DNA of 64,000 nt from Mycobacteroides immunogenum (GTDB lineage Bacteria > Actinomycetota > Actinomycetes > Mycobacteriales > Mycobacteriaceae). The stretch lies in the NCBI RefSeq assembly GCF_001605725.1, contig NZ_CP011530.1, positions 744,001 through 808,000 on the forward strand. The letters run 5' to 3'. The position numbers and the translations under genes were made by a program. Below the pieces are notes generated by a model, which was given only the letters and a program-made list of their open reading frames with translations, searched no databases and had not been told where the DNA came from. Of this stretch, positions 44,112 through 52,416 are shown piece after piece (position 1 is the first letter of the stretch; the number at the start of each line of letters is the position of its first letter).

Positions 44112-45149
44112 GTGAGCGAGTACCGATGGACAGTGATCGGAGCAGGACCCGCAGGAATTGCGGCAGTGGGAAAGCTCATTGATCACGGGGTGGAGCCGGC
44201 ATCAATCGCCTGGATCGATCCGGAGTTCGCAGTAGGCGACCTGGGTGCCAAATGGCGTGCGGTGCCGAGCAATACGTCGGTGAAGCTGTTCATCAACTAC
44301 CTCACGGGTGCGGAGTCCTTCCGATTCGCCCACGCACCGCATTTCGCACTGAACGATCTGGCGCCCATGGACACCTGCCGGCTCGGTGAGGTCGCGGACC
44401 CGCTGGTGTGGGTCACCGGGCAGCTGTGCGGGCAGGTGAGTGCCTTGCGCACCAGTGCGACAGGGCTGTCGTTGCACGGCGGCCGGTGGACGGTACAGAC
44501 CGAACTGGGCGAGATCGCCTCGAAGAACGTGATTTTGGCCATCGGGTCCACTCCCAAGACGCTCGATTACCCATGGCTGAATGAGATTCCGATCGAGGTG
44601 GCGCTGGATCCGGCGAAGCTGGCCGAGCAGCCGTTGGAGGGCGCTACCGTTGCCGTGTTCGGCTCATCGCACTCCAGCATGATCGCGCTGCCGAACTTGT
44701 TGGCGGGTCCGGCTGCCAAGGTCATCAACTTCTACCGTGGGCCGCTGCGCTATGCGGTGGACATGGGTGACTGGACACTGTTTGACGACACCGGGCTCAA
44801 GGGCGAGGCCGCACGCTGGGCTCGCGAGAACATCGACGGTGTGCTGCCGGACCGGCTGCAACGGTGCCTCGTCGACAGCCCCGAATTCCCGGAGCTGCTG
44901 CAGAGTTGCGACTACGCGGTGTACACGGTCGGATTCAGTCCCCGATCCATTCCCGCCGCACCGCAGTGGGGGCGCCTGGAATGTAATGCGGCCAACGGAA
45001 TTATCGCACCTGGCCTGTTCGGTATTGGAATTGCGTTCCCGGAGTACCGAATTGACCCGATGGGATTCGGCGAGTACCGGGTGGGGCTGCAGAAATTCAT
45101 GGACCGCCTCAACAAGACTCTGCCGCTGTGGCTGAAGTACGGCTCGTGA
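44112..45149 (+). CDS. FAD-dependent pyridine nucleotide-disulfide-type oxidoreductase
   Basis: 345 residues from GTG 44112, with AGAAGGG upstream. The FAD Rossmann motif is VIGAGPAGIAAVGKL (7-21); a second nucleotide-binding segment is VAVFGSSHSSMIALPNLL, where the usual Gly-rich turn is partly replaced; and AVYTVGFSP matches the ATG-like motif. It resembles flavin N-monooxygenases or thioredoxin-reductase-like enzymes but lacks a CxxC pair. It may tailor the lipopeptide or reduce a metal complex; neither is shown. It lies 145 bases after the PPE gene and precedes the DUF202 gene. Confidence 0.82.
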   Translation: MSEYRWTVIGAGPAGIAAVGKLIDHGVEPASIAWIDPEFAVGDLGAKWRAVPSNTSVKLFINYLTGAESFRFAHAPHFALNDLAPMDTCRLGEVADPLVWVTGQLCGQVSALRTSATGLSLHGGRWTVQTELGEIASKNVILAIGSTPKTLDYPWLNEIPIEVALDPAKLAEQPLEGATVAVFGSSHSSMIALPNLLAGPAAKVINFYRGPLRYAVDMGDWTLFDDTGLKGEAARWARENIDGVLPDRLQRCLVDSPEFPELLQSCDYAVYTVGFSPRSIPAAPQWGRLECNAANGIIAPGLFGIGIAFPEYRIDPMGFGEYRVGLQKFMDRLNKTLPLWLKYGS

Positions 45150-45493
45150 TCACCGACGAGATCGCGGGCACCGAGCCCGACTACCGATTCACGCTCGCCA
45201 ATGAACGGACCTACTTGGCCTGGGTGCGCACGTCGCTGGCATTGATCGCCAGCGGCGTCGCGCTCATGCAGTTCGTGCCGGAGTTCGGAATCCCGGGCGC
45301 CCGGCATGTGGCGAGCATTGCTCTGGTGGTGACGGGCGGTCTGCTGGCCATGGCGGCCGCGCGAAGGCGCCGCCGGGTGCAGGAGGCCATGCGCCGGGAT
45401 CTGGCGCTGCCACCGAGTCACATGCCGACCTTCCTCAGTGTGCTGCTGTTGGGGATGGTGGTGCTGTTGGTGGCGCTGCTGCTCAAGGGCTGA
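45146..45493 (+). CDS. DUF202 (YidH-like) membrane protein
   Basis: 115 residues. NERTYLAWVRTSLALIASGVAL (about 17-38, the DUF202 signature and first helix in one) is followed by a second helix and a basic loop ARRRRR, and a final helix FLSVLLLGMVVLLVALLL. GTG 45146 overlaps the flavoprotein stop (GTGA); a GTG six codons earlier is possible. Function unknown; probably co-expressed with the oxidoreductase. Confidence 0.86.
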   Translation: MITDEIAGTEPDYRFTLANERTYLAWVRTSLALIASGVALMQFVPEFGIPGARHVASIALVVTGGLLAMAAARRRRRVQEAMRRDLALPPSHMPTFLSVLLLGMVVLLVALLLKG

Positions 45494-45554
45494 GGCACGG
45501 GGAGACCCTTGCGAGGCCGTCCGTGAAGACCGCTAAGCTGTTGCACGTTCGATT

Positions 45555-45626
45555 GCCTCCTTAGCTCAGTGGTAGAGCACCGCTCTTGTAAAGCGAAGGT
45601 CGTCAGTTCAATCCTGACAGGGGGCT
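45555..45626 (+). tRNA. tRNA-Thr (anticodon TGT)
   Basis: A 72-base cloverleaf can be drawn: acceptor GCCTCCT/AGGGGGC, D arm with AGCTCAGTGGTAGAGC, anticodon stem-loop CCGCTCTTGTAAAGC with TGT, and T arm GTCAGTTCAATCCTGAC. The discriminator is T and CCA is not encoded. Confidence 0.93.
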
Positions 45627-45670
45627 CAACGCAATCTCGGCATGTCGGTGCCGTCACGTAGTTTCAGCCC

Positions 45671-46076
45671 ATGAGGCGGTGCCTTGGTTGTGACGCACTG
45701 CTTTCCAGGCGAAGCCAGAAGATCTATTGCGGCAACGCTTGTCAGGCGTCAGCCCGTCGCGATGCGAGTACCAGACTGTGGCTCGAGTCCGGCGATGCCC
45801 GGGTGCGCAGCGAGCAGGGCCACTTCATCCGGCTCTTTCTCGCAGATGCTCAATCGGGCCGCTGCGCGATCTGTAGTGGAGCGAGCATCTGGCAGGACTC
45901 TCCACTCGTCCTCGTCCTGGACCATATCGACGGAAATCCGGCCAACAATTTGTCGCGACAACCTGCGTCTCGTCTGCCCTAACTGCGACTCACAACTGCC
46001 GACCTACAAGAGCCGCAACCGCGGCAATGGCCGCAGTTCCCGTCGGCGCCGCTACGCCGACGGGAAGTCGTATTAG
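45671..46076 (+). pseudogene. Frameshifted HNH-type endonuclease gene
   Basis: Two overlapping frames together give one protein. The first starts at ATG 45671 with zinc-finger-like CLGCDALLSRRSQKIYCGNAC and continues through GRCAICSG and VLDHIDGNPANN. The second frame resumes with DNLRLVCPNCDSQLPTYKS, ending at TAG 46076. Removal of one base near 45952 (in TTGTCGCGAC) restores NNLRDNLRLVCPNC. The HNH core (DHIDGN...N...CxxC) is thus split by an apparent +1 insertion. It could be a real decay event or a sequencing error. Mycobacterial genomes carry many such small HNH genes next to tRNAs. Confidence 0.75.
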
Positions 46077-46085
46077 CGCAGGCCG

Positions 46086-46835
46086 CTATGCCTCCCCGTC
46101 GATGACCCGTTCGGACCGCACCGGCCGCGGTGAACTCGACGGCCGCGAAGGACGCCGGCGCGGCAGGAATCCGCCCAGCGGACTCATCACCGAACTCAGG
46201 GCCGAGACGGTATCGGTCAGCAGCTCGACGGTAGGGGTCAGCGCGTCGATGCTCGGTGCGGCCTTGGTCAGTACCTCGGATAGATTGGCCAGCTGCTGCA
46301 GGGGGCCGTCGGTGGCAGTGAACTTGTCCAGCACGCCCTCTTCCCGCATCAACCTTTCCAGGATTCCGTCCTGGGCAAGCAGCTGGTCGACCAGACCGCC
46401 GGGGGCCAGGGCGCGGTCCAGCGCGCCATCCTGTGAAGTCAGTCGATCTACCGGTCCATCCTTAGCGAACAAACGGTCCAGGACGCCACCGGGTTCGGTG
46501 AGACGGTCAGCAAGCCCGCCGGGTGCCATGACGCGCTCCACCGGTCCGCCCGGTCGCAGCGCCCGGCCCAGCGGTTTGTCCTCTTCCATGAGTTCGGCGA
46601 CCTTCATCGCGGAGTGCAGGGGGCTTTTGCGCCCGGCCATCCCCATCAGGGATTCAACGGTGCCCACCAGGCCCGCCCCGGCCGTGTCTGTCCGCCCCTC
46701 GTGTGGCTGTCCGTCGGGCAGTTCGGCGAGGATCTGGCGTCCGGTATCGATGGCCTTGGATGCCACGGCCAGGCCGGTGTCGGCAACGGCCAGCGAAATC
46801 TTGAGAGGCGCGGTGATCAGCGACACCAGCTTCAT
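46086..46835 (-). CDS. Protein with tandem ten-residue repeats
   Basis: 249 residues, function unknown. The N-terminal helix KLVSLITAPLKISLAVADT may be membrane-associated. The middle (about 90-190) is about nine tandem units of ten residues with pattern [DE]RLxxxxGxL, such as DRLTEPGGVL, DRLFAKDGPV, DRLTSQDGAL, DQLLAQDGIL and ERLMREEGVL. A hydrophobic helix (SVMSPLGGFLP) and an Arg/Ser-rich tail follow. The position directly upstream of phoP, divergent, fits M. tuberculosis Rv0756c. The regular spacing predicts a solenoid or amphipathic helical rod. Confidence 0.8.
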   Translation of the reverse strand: MKLVSLITAPLKISLAVADTGLAVASKAIDTGRQILAELPDGQPHEGRTDTAGAGLVGTVESLMGMAGRKSPLHSAMKVAELMEEDKPLGRALRPGGPVERVMAPGGLADRLTEPGGVLDRLFAKDGPVDRLTSQDGALDRALAPGGLVDQLLAQDGILERLMREEGVLDKFTATDGPLQQLANLSEVLTKAAPSIDALTPTVELLTDTVSALSSVMSPLGGFLPRRRPSRPSSSPRPVRSERVIDGEA

Positions 46836-46889
46836 GGCATAACTCTAGGGCGACTTCACGCGGTTGGCTGACAATCTCCTGTGAAGAAC

Positions 46890-46907
46890 TCACAGGAAGC
46901 TCACAGC
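46890..46907. promoter_or_regulatory. PhoP-binding direct repeat (autoregulation)
   Basis: TCACAGG-AAGC-TCACAGC: two seven-base direct repeats four bases apart, matching the M. tuberculosis PhoP consensus TCACAGC-N4-TCACAGC with one mismatch. It lies 45 bases upstream of the phoP start and within the promoter shared with the divergent repeat-protein gene. Confidence 0.8.
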
Positions 46908-46951
46908 GAAGATCCAGCACACTGAAATTTTCAGGGGGAAGATTGTGTACG

Positions 46952-47692
46952 GTGAGCATCACGACAGAGACACATCAAGGAACTTTCTCCGCTAACGGCA
47001 CCACTCCCGCCAAGGTGCTGGTGGTCGACGATGAATCGAACATCGTCGAGCTGCTCTCGGTCAGTCTCAAATTCCAGGGTTTCGATGTCTATACCGCCGA
47101 TAGCGGTGCTGCCGCGCTGGATTTGGCCCGCACGGTTCGCCCGGATGCGGTGATTCTCGACGTGATGATGCCGGGGATGGACGGTTTCGGTGTGCTGCGC
47201 CGGCTGCGGGCCGATGGCATCGATGCGCCGACGTTGTTCCTTACGGCACGTGATGGCTTGCAGGACAAGATCGCGGGCTTGACGCTCGGCGCCGACGACT
47301 ATGTGACCAAACCCTTCAGCCTGGAAGAGGTGGTTGCACGGCTGCGGGTGATCCTGCGTCGATCGGGCATGGGTTCCGAGCCCGCTCGTAAGTCGCGGCT
47401 CAGCTTCGCCGATATCGAACTCGACGAGGACACCCACGAGGTGTGGAAGGCCGGTGAGCCGGTCGCGCTCTCGCCCACCGAGTTCACGCTGCTGCGCTAT
47501 TTCATGATCAACGCGGGCACGGTGCTCAGTAAGCCCAAGATCCTCGACCATGTGTGGCGGTATGACTTTGGTGGCGACGTGAACGTTGTCGAGTCCTATG
47601 TCTCATATCTGCGCCGCAAGATCGACAACGGTGAGAAGCGTTTGTTACATACGCTTCGTGGTGTGGGATACGTATTACGCGAGCCGCGATGA
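46952..47692 (+). CDS. phoP: Response regulator PhoP
   Basis: 246 residues. Receiver domain with VLVVDDESN and phospho-acceptor Asp70 in VILDVMMPGMDGFG, switch residue in LFLTARD, and Lys in VTKPFSLEEV. The C-terminal OmpR/PhoB winged helix ends SYVSYLRRKIDNGEKRLLHTL in pieces typical of PhoP. Nearly identical to M. tuberculosis PhoP throughout. GTG 46952 has SD AGGGGGAAG at a workable distance; a TTG three codons earlier would sit on the SD. It regulates envelope lipids, ESX-1-related secretion and pH response in M. tuberculosis. Confidence 0.96.
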   Translation: MSITTETHQGTFSANGTTPAKVLVVDDESNIVELLSVSLKFQGFDVYTADSGAAALDLARTVRPDAVILDVMMPGMDGFGVLRRLRADGIDAPTLFLTARDGLQDKIAGLTLGADDYVTKPFSLEEVVARLRVILRRSGMGSEPARKSRLSFADIELDEDTHEVWKAGEPVALSPTEFTLLRYFMINAGTVLSKPKILDHVWRYDFGGDVNVVESYVSYLRRKIDNGEKRLLHTLRGVGYVLREPR

Positions 47693-47723
47693 GTGCCTGC
47701 GCGAAGAGCAGTAGGCGCCGCTA

Positions 47724-49238
47724 GTGGCAGTTCCCGGCGTTCGTCGGGGTGTACCGCTGCGGGTGAGCCTTGTGGTCGGAACTCTGGTTCTGGTCGCGCT
47801 GGGGCTGGTGGCATCCGGTATCGCGGTGACCACCACCATGCAGCGCACCATGATGAACCGCGCCGATCGTGAGCTGATCGACGCCGCGAACGGGTGGGCC
47901 AATAGGCCGCCACCCCCGCCGCCGGCCTTCGAGACCACTCGTCATCGGCCCCCCTCGCTGTTCTTCATCCGCACCACCGATGATCGCGGGCGGGTGGTCA
48001 TCATGCTCAACGACCGCGCCCGTGCCGATCCGGACCTGCCGCCCGATAACGATGTGGGCGGCCGGCCGGTGACGGTGCGATCGTCGGACGGTGGCACCGA
48101 ATGGCGTGCGGTGTCCCGGCATGACGCGATGGGTGGCTACACGACGGTCGCGCGCGATATCACCGATGTCCGTACTACGGTCCGGGATCTGCTGTGGTTG
48201 CAAGTGGCGATCGGTATCGCTGTGCTGACTGTGCTTGGCGTGGCGGGATATTGGTTGGTGCACCGGAGTCTGCGGCCACTGGGCGAGGTGGAAGCGACAG
48301 CGGCCGATATTGCCGCGGGTCATCTCGATCGCCGAGTGCCCGAACGTGATCCGCGTACCGAGGTGGGCCGATTGTCGTTGGCGCTCAATGGAATGCTCGC
48401 GCAGATTCAGCGTGCGGTGGCCGATTCGGAGAAGTCCGCCAAGGCGGCCCGCACCTCCGAGGAACGCATGCGCCGCTTCATTACCGATGCCAGCCATGAA
48501 CTGCGCACCCCCTTGACCACCATCCGGGGCTATGCCGAGTTGTACCGGCAGGGTGCGGCGACCGACACCGAACTGGTGCTGGGGCGCATCGAAGGGGAAT
48601 CAACCCGTATGGGACAGCTCGTAGAGGATCTACTGCTGCTCGCCCGGCTGGATGCGCATCGGCCCATGGAACAGCGGCTGGTCGATCTGCTGGTGCTGGC
48701 CACCGACGCCGTTCACGATGCGAAGGCCACTGCGCCCGAACGCGATGTCGAGCTGGAGGTCTTCGACGGCCCGGGCACCCCGGAGGTCATCGGCGACGAA
48801 CTCCGATTGCGGCAAGTACTCGGCAATTTGGTCAGTAACGCGCTGGGACACACCACCGCGGCCGTGCGGGTCCGGGTCGGCACCGAAGGAGACGATGCCG
48901 TCCTGGAGGTGATCGACGGCGGACCGGGTATGACGAAGACCGACGCCGAGCGGGTCTTCGAACGGTTCTATCGCGCGGATTCTTCACGCACCCGCAGCAG
49001 CGGCGGCACCGGGCTGGGGCTCTCGATCGTCGATGCGCTGACCGCCGCGCACGGTGGCACGGTCACGGTGCACACCGCCCCCGGGCAAGGCTGCCGATTC
49101 GAGGTACGACTACCGCGTGCCGATATGACCGATGACGACGCCGATGAGCCCGACATCAACGAATCGGAGGAGCGCGGCTCCTCCGATTCGGAGCCAAAGA
49201 TTGTGCGGGTTAGTCGATCTGAGCCAGCGCAGCCTTGA
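47724..49238 (+). CDS. phoR: Sensor histidine kinase PhoR
   Basis: 504 residues. Transmembrane helix 1 (about 13-38), periplasmic sensor (40-150), helix 2 (about 155-175), HAMP ([20 protein letters not shown] region), H-box [19 protein letters not shown]-box [12 protein letters not shown]1 DGGPGM and G2 [13 protein letters not shown] 47724 is 31 bases after phoP. The acidic Ser/Asp/Glu-rich C-terminal tail (about 470-504) overlaps the HIT gene and holds a perfect hairpin in its DNA. Cognate kinase of PhoP. Confidence 0.95.
   Translation: MAVPGVRRGVPLRVSLVVGTLVLVALGLVASGIAVTTTMQRTMMNRADRELIDAANGWANRPPPPPPAFETTRHRPPSLFFIRTTDDRGRVVIMLNDRARADPDLPPDNDVGGRPVTVRSSDGGTEWRAVSRHDAMGGYTTVARDITDVRTTVRDLLWLQVAIGIAVLTVLGVAGYWLVHRSLRPLGEVEATAADIAAGHLDRRVPERDPRTEVGRLSLALNGMLAQIQRAVADSEKSAKAARTSEERMRRFITDASHELRTPLTTIRGYAELYRQGAATDTELVLGRIEGESTRMGQLVEDLLLLARLDAHRPMEQRLVDLLVLATDAVHDAKATAPERDVELEVFDGPGTPEVIGDELRLRQVLGNLVSNALGHTTAAVRVRVGTEGDDAVLEVIDGGPGMTKTDAERVFERFYRADSSRTRSSGGTGLGLSIVDALTAAHGGTVTVHTAPGQGCRFEVRLPRADMTDDDADEPDINESEERGSSDSEPKIVRVSRSEPAQP
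49160..49190. terminator. Perfect hairpin inside the 3' end of phoR
   Basis: CGAATCGGAGGAGC-GCG-GCTCCTCCGATTCG: 14-base perfect stem with a 3-base loop, 20 bases downstream of the HIT stop on the minus strand and within phoR codons. Probably terminates the HIT gene's leftward transcript; it may also attenuate phoR. No T-run follows. Confidence 0.6.
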
Positions 49239-49614
49239 TCTTGGCCTGCGCCTCATCGAGAGACTCGGCAGAGGCGTTGGGGTCGGCGTTATCGAAGCTG
49301 AAATCGGTCAGCTGGTACCCCGGGAATACGTGCACGTGCAGGTGCGGTACTTCCATGCCCGCGATGATGTACCCGGCGCGCGGGGCGTCGAAGGCCTTGC
49401 GGATGGCGCGGCCGATGCGCTGCGCCACCACGTTCACCTTCGCGAAGAGCGCAGCGTCGATGTCCTGCCACTGGTCGATCTCGGCGCGCGGCACCACCAG
49501 GGTATGGCCCTGACTGATGGGGGCGATGGTCAGAAACGCGACGACGTCGTCGTCCTCGTAGACGAACCGACCGGGCAGCTCTCCGTTGATGATCTTCGTG
49601 AACACACTCGACAT
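49210..49614 (-). CDS. HIT-family nucleotide hydrolase/transferase
   Basis: 134 residues. The histidine triad is [11 protein letters not shown] with the order H-x-H-x-H near residues 91-95, and [14 protein letters not shown] lies at 33-46. HIT proteins split nucleoside phosphoramidates or dinucleotides. Synteny with Rv0759c just after phoPR supports orthology. The stop overlaps the end of phoR by 29 bases, tail to tail. Confidence 0.9.
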   Translation of the reverse strand: MSSVFTKIINGELPGRFVYEDDDVVAFLTIAPISQGHTLVVPRAEIDQWQDIDAALFAKVNVVAQRIGRAIRKAFDAPRAGYIIAGMEVPHLHVHVFPGYQLTDFSFDNADPNASAESLDEAQAKIKAALAQID

Positions 49615-49623
49615 GCCAACAGG

Positions 49624-50601
49624 TTAGTGGCCCGCGGGGGTGGCACCGGCGGCAGACAGCTCACGGGGTTCCGGCTCGGGCGTGCCGCGGTGCCCGGCCG
49701 TGTGAGCGGATGCGGGGCGTGCGGTCATCCCGATGAGACAGCCGGAGATAACCACCACCGCTCCGACAAGTTCGAGGGCGGTTGGTTGTTCTCCCAAGGC
49801 AAGCCATGATGCGGTGATACCCACGACCGGTGCCAGCAGCGAGAACGGCGCCACCCGGCTGGCCGGGTACCGGCCCATCAGATACGTCCACAGACCCAGG
49901 CCGACGATGGTGGCCAGCACCACGATGTAGACGAGGCCACCCACCGCGATCAGCCCGTTGTGCGTCCCGATGGAGGTCAGCGCCTTCCATCCGGCATCCG
50001 GCCCCTCGATGAACGCGGACAGGGTGAACAGTGGGATCGGCGGCACCACTGACATCCACAGGGTGAGTCTCAGCGGTGTGCGCGGATCGGTGTTGTGTTG
50101 CATGGCCTTTCGGCTCGCGATGTTGCCAAAGGCCCAACCCAGGGCGCCGATCAGCGTCAAGATCACCGGCACCACGGCTGCCGACGCGCCGTGTATCGCG
50201 CGGTCGGCTGCGATGAGTGCCATGCCGGCGACAGCCAGTGAGATTCCGGCGACCTGCAGGCCCGACATCCGTTCGCCGAGCAGCAACACACCGAGGATCG
50301 CGGTGAAGGGCGCGGAGGCCTGCAGGACCAGGGAGGCCAGGCCTGTCGGCATTCCGTTGGCCATGGCCAGGAACAGGAAGGCGAACTGCACTGTGCCGAA
50401 CCCCAGCCCGTATAGCAGGAGCCATCGCACCGGCACCCGCGGCCAGGGTACGAAGAGGATCACCGGCAGTGCCAGCACGGCGAACCGCAGTCCGGCGAAG
50501 AACAACGGCGGGAAGTGATTCAGTCCGACGTGAATGGCCAGGAAATTCAGTCCCCACAGCACTGCGACGGTCAATCCGAGAAGACGGTGCCGGGTTGTCA
50601 T
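49624..50601 (-). CDS. EamA/DMT-family transporter
   Basis: 325 residues, ten hydrophobic helices in two EamA repeats: VAVLWGLNFLAIHVGLNHFPP at the start of the first, and GALGWAFGNIASRKAM then APVVGITASWLALGEQP in the second. Likely an exporter of amino acids or metabolites; substrate unknown. The C-terminal 30 residues are hydrophilic. Divergent from the LysR gene, with the candidate operator at 50633-50650, so it is the probable target of that regulator. Confidence 0.88.
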   Translation of the reverse strand: MTTRHRLLGLTVAVLWGLNFLAIHVGLNHFPPLFFAGLRFAVLALPVILFVPWPRVPVRWLLLYGLGFGTVQFAFLFLAMANGMPTGLASLVLQASAPFTAILGVLLLGERMSGLQVAGISLAVAGMALIAADRAIHGASAAVVPVILTLIGALGWAFGNIASRKAMQHNTDPRTPLRLTLWMSVVPPIPLFTLSAFIEGPDAGWKALTSIGTHNGLIAVGGLVYIVVLATIVGLGLWTYLMGRYPASRVAPFSLLAPVVGITASWLALGEQPTALELVGAVVVISGCLIGMTARPASAHTAGHRGTPEPEPRELSAAGATPAGH

Positions 50602-50632
50602 GGCGTTGATCCTGCGTAGTGGATCGATTCAG

Positions 50633-50650
50633 CACAATCTAATTAATGTG
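50633..50650. promoter_or_regulatory. Candidate LysR-type operator
   Basis: Imperfect palindrome CACAATCTAATTAATGTG within the 72-base gap between divergent EamA and LysR genes, AT-rich and of the general T-N11-A style. Placement more than sequence supports it. Confidence 0.4.
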
Positions 50651-50673
50651 CACTATTCATGTAGTTTTACTTC

Positions 50674-51567
50674 ATGGATGTGCGCCGCCTGCGGATTCTG
50701 CGCGAATTTGCCGATCGCGGCACCGTTGGCGAGGTGGCGGACGCGATGCGTCTCACGCCCTCGGCGGTTTCACAGCAGCTGAAGGTGCTCGCGCGCGAGG
50801 CAGGCGTGGCCCTGCTGCGGCAAGACGGCCGGGGTATCGCGCTTACCGAGGCGGGCCGTGCGCTGGTGCTACGTGCTGACGAGGTGATCGCCGCCGTCGA
50901 CCGTGCGGCCGAGGAGATGGTGACGTACCGCGAGGGCACGCAGCCAGTGGTGCGGGTGGCGTCGTTCCCGTCCGGTGCGGGCCTGCTGCTGCCCAGGGTG
51001 GTGGCAGCGGTACACGGTGCGGTGGACGTGCGCCCGAGCGATGAGGACGTCACCTACAGCGAGGCGCCCGGACTGCTCACCGAATACGACGTCGTCATCA
51101 CACACCGCGACGAGCGGGCCGCGGCCATGCAGTCGCCCCGGGTGTGGTCGACGACGTTGCTGCGTGAGCCCATCGATCTGCTGGTGCACCGGGATCACCC
51201 GTTGGCGACACGTGACTCGGTGACACCGGCCGAGCTTGCCGATGAGACATGGATCAGTGTCCCGGAAGGTTTCCCGGTTGACGACGTGCTGGTCTCGCTG
51301 GGGGTTTCCACCGGAATCCGCCCGCGAGTCCGGTTTCGGTTCAAGGATTTTCAGATCGTCGAGGACATGGTGGCCCATGGGCATGGGGTCGCGCTGATGC
51401 CGCGATACGTGAGCAGGAGCCCGCGGGTGGCCAGGGTGGTCATCCGCGAGGTGCGCGCCGCGCGGCTCTATGAGGTGCTGGCCCGGCCCGGCGCGCAGCA
51501 CCGTCCGGCCATCGCAGCGACCATTCGGGGGCTGCGGGACGCGGCGGCGGTTTTGGAATCCCGGTAG
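50674..51567 (+). CDS. LysR-family transcriptional regulator
   Basis: 297 residues. N-terminal winged helix-turn-helix: RILREFADRGTVGEVADAM and LTPSAVSQQLKVLAREAG at about 6-45. The C-terminal periplasmic-binding-like domain has the LysR pattern (ISVPEGFPVDDVLVSLG, FKDFQIVEDMVAHGHGVALMP). Divergent from the EamA transporter, which it likely controls together with itself. ATG 50674 begins MDVRRLRILREF, as expected. Confidence 0.9.
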   Translation: MDVRRLRILREFADRGTVGEVADAMRLTPSAVSQQLKVLAREAGVALLRQDGRGIALTEAGRALVLRADEVIAAVDRAAEEMVTYREGTQPVVRVASFPSGAGLLLPRVVAAVHGAVDVRPSDEDVTYSEAPGLLTEYDVVITHRDERAAAMQSPRVWSTTLLREPIDLLVHRDHPLATRDSVTPAELADETWISVPEGFPVDDVLVSLGVSTGIRPRVRFRFKDFQIVEDMVAHGHGVALMPRYVSRSPRVARVVIREVRAARLYEVLARPGAQHRPAIAATIRGLRDAAAVLESR

Positions 51568-51570
51568 GCG

Positions 51571-52416
51571 TTACGCGGAGTGCTCGGCGATGTGCTCGAG
51601 GACCAGCGCCGAGGTCTCAGCGGGCCGCTCTTCGGCGATCCAATGGGATACCCCTTCGAAGATCTCGAAGCGATAGGGCGCGTCGACATACTTGGGGGTG
51701 GCGTCGGCAGCCGCGCGAGTGACGGCCGAATCCTCATCGCTCCAGATGAACAGGGTGGGCACCCGGGAAGACCGCGCCGGCGACCGCAGCGAATAACGCA
51801 TTGCCCGATACCAATTCACTGTTGCGGTGGTGGCGCCGGGTTCGCTGAACAGTTCACGTATGCGCTCGGCCAGCCGGTCGGAGACCTTCATCCACGACTT
51901 GCCGAATTTCTTGAACGACTCCTTCTCGTTGAAGCTGAAGAGCCATTCGGGAAGTCGGGGGATTTGGAACAGCAGCATGTACCAGGAATGCAGAATCTGG
52001 CCACGCAGCATCGCGTCCTGGAATGCGCGTGGGTGCGGGACCGACAGTACGGACAAGGTGCGCACCCGGTCGCTGTGGTTTCCGGCGAGCTGCCAGGCCA
52101 CCGCCGCGCCCCAGTCATGTGCCAGCACATGGAATGTGGAGACTTCGGCCTGATCGGCGAGCGCGATGATGTCGCCTTCGAGCTTGTCCAGGGCGTAATT
52201 TCGGGCGCCGACGGGGCGGGCGCCGGGGGAGTAGCCCCGCTGATTGGGAGCCAACACCCGGAACCCGGCCTCGGTCAGCGTGGGGATGACCTCTTCCCAC
52301 ATGGTCGCGCGTTCGGGAAAACCATGCAGCGCAACGATGACCGGGCCATCGAGCGGACCCTCATCGATGACGTCGAAGGTCAGTCCGTCATTGGTGAAGG
52401 TGGTTAGCCTGCTCAT
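51571..52416 (-). CDS. Alpha/beta hydrolase, epoxide hydrolase-like
   Basis: 281 residues. Oxyanion motif LHGFPERATMWEEV at about 31-44, and nucleophile elbow VLAHDWGAAVAW with Asp in the nucleophile position, pointing to epoxide hydrolase or haloalkane dehalogenase rather than esterase. FIWSDEDSAV holds the acid and GVSHWIAEE the catalytic His. Starts by ATGA overlap with the amidohydrolase. In M. tuberculosis similar Eph proteins act on lipid epoxides. Confidence 0.88.
   Translation of the reverse strand: MSRLTTFTNDGLTFDVIDEGPLDGPVIVALHGFPERATMWEEVIPTLTEAGFRVLAPNQRGYSPGARPVGARNYALDKLEGDIIALADQAEVSTFHVLAHDWGAAVAWQLAGNHSDRVRTLSVLSVPHPRAFQDAMLRGQILHSWYMLLFQIPRLPEWLFSFNEKESFKKFGKSWMKVSDRLAERIRELFSEPGATTATVNWYRAMRYSLRSPARSSRVPTLFIWSDEDSAVTRAAADATPKYVDAPYRFEIFEGVSHWIAEERPAETSALVLEHIAEHSA

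Noticed and set aside
45555..46076. tRNA-Thr as the attachment site of a genomic island spanning the lipopeptide/ESX region
   Set aside because: No integrase gene and no repeat of the tRNA 3' end was found at the other side (around 32700); GC content looks like the neighbours.
46300..46600. Regular 30-base spacing in the repeat-protein gene, considered as CRISPR-like
   Set aside because: The spacing comes from ten-codon protein repeats; units differ at DNA level and there are no cas genes.
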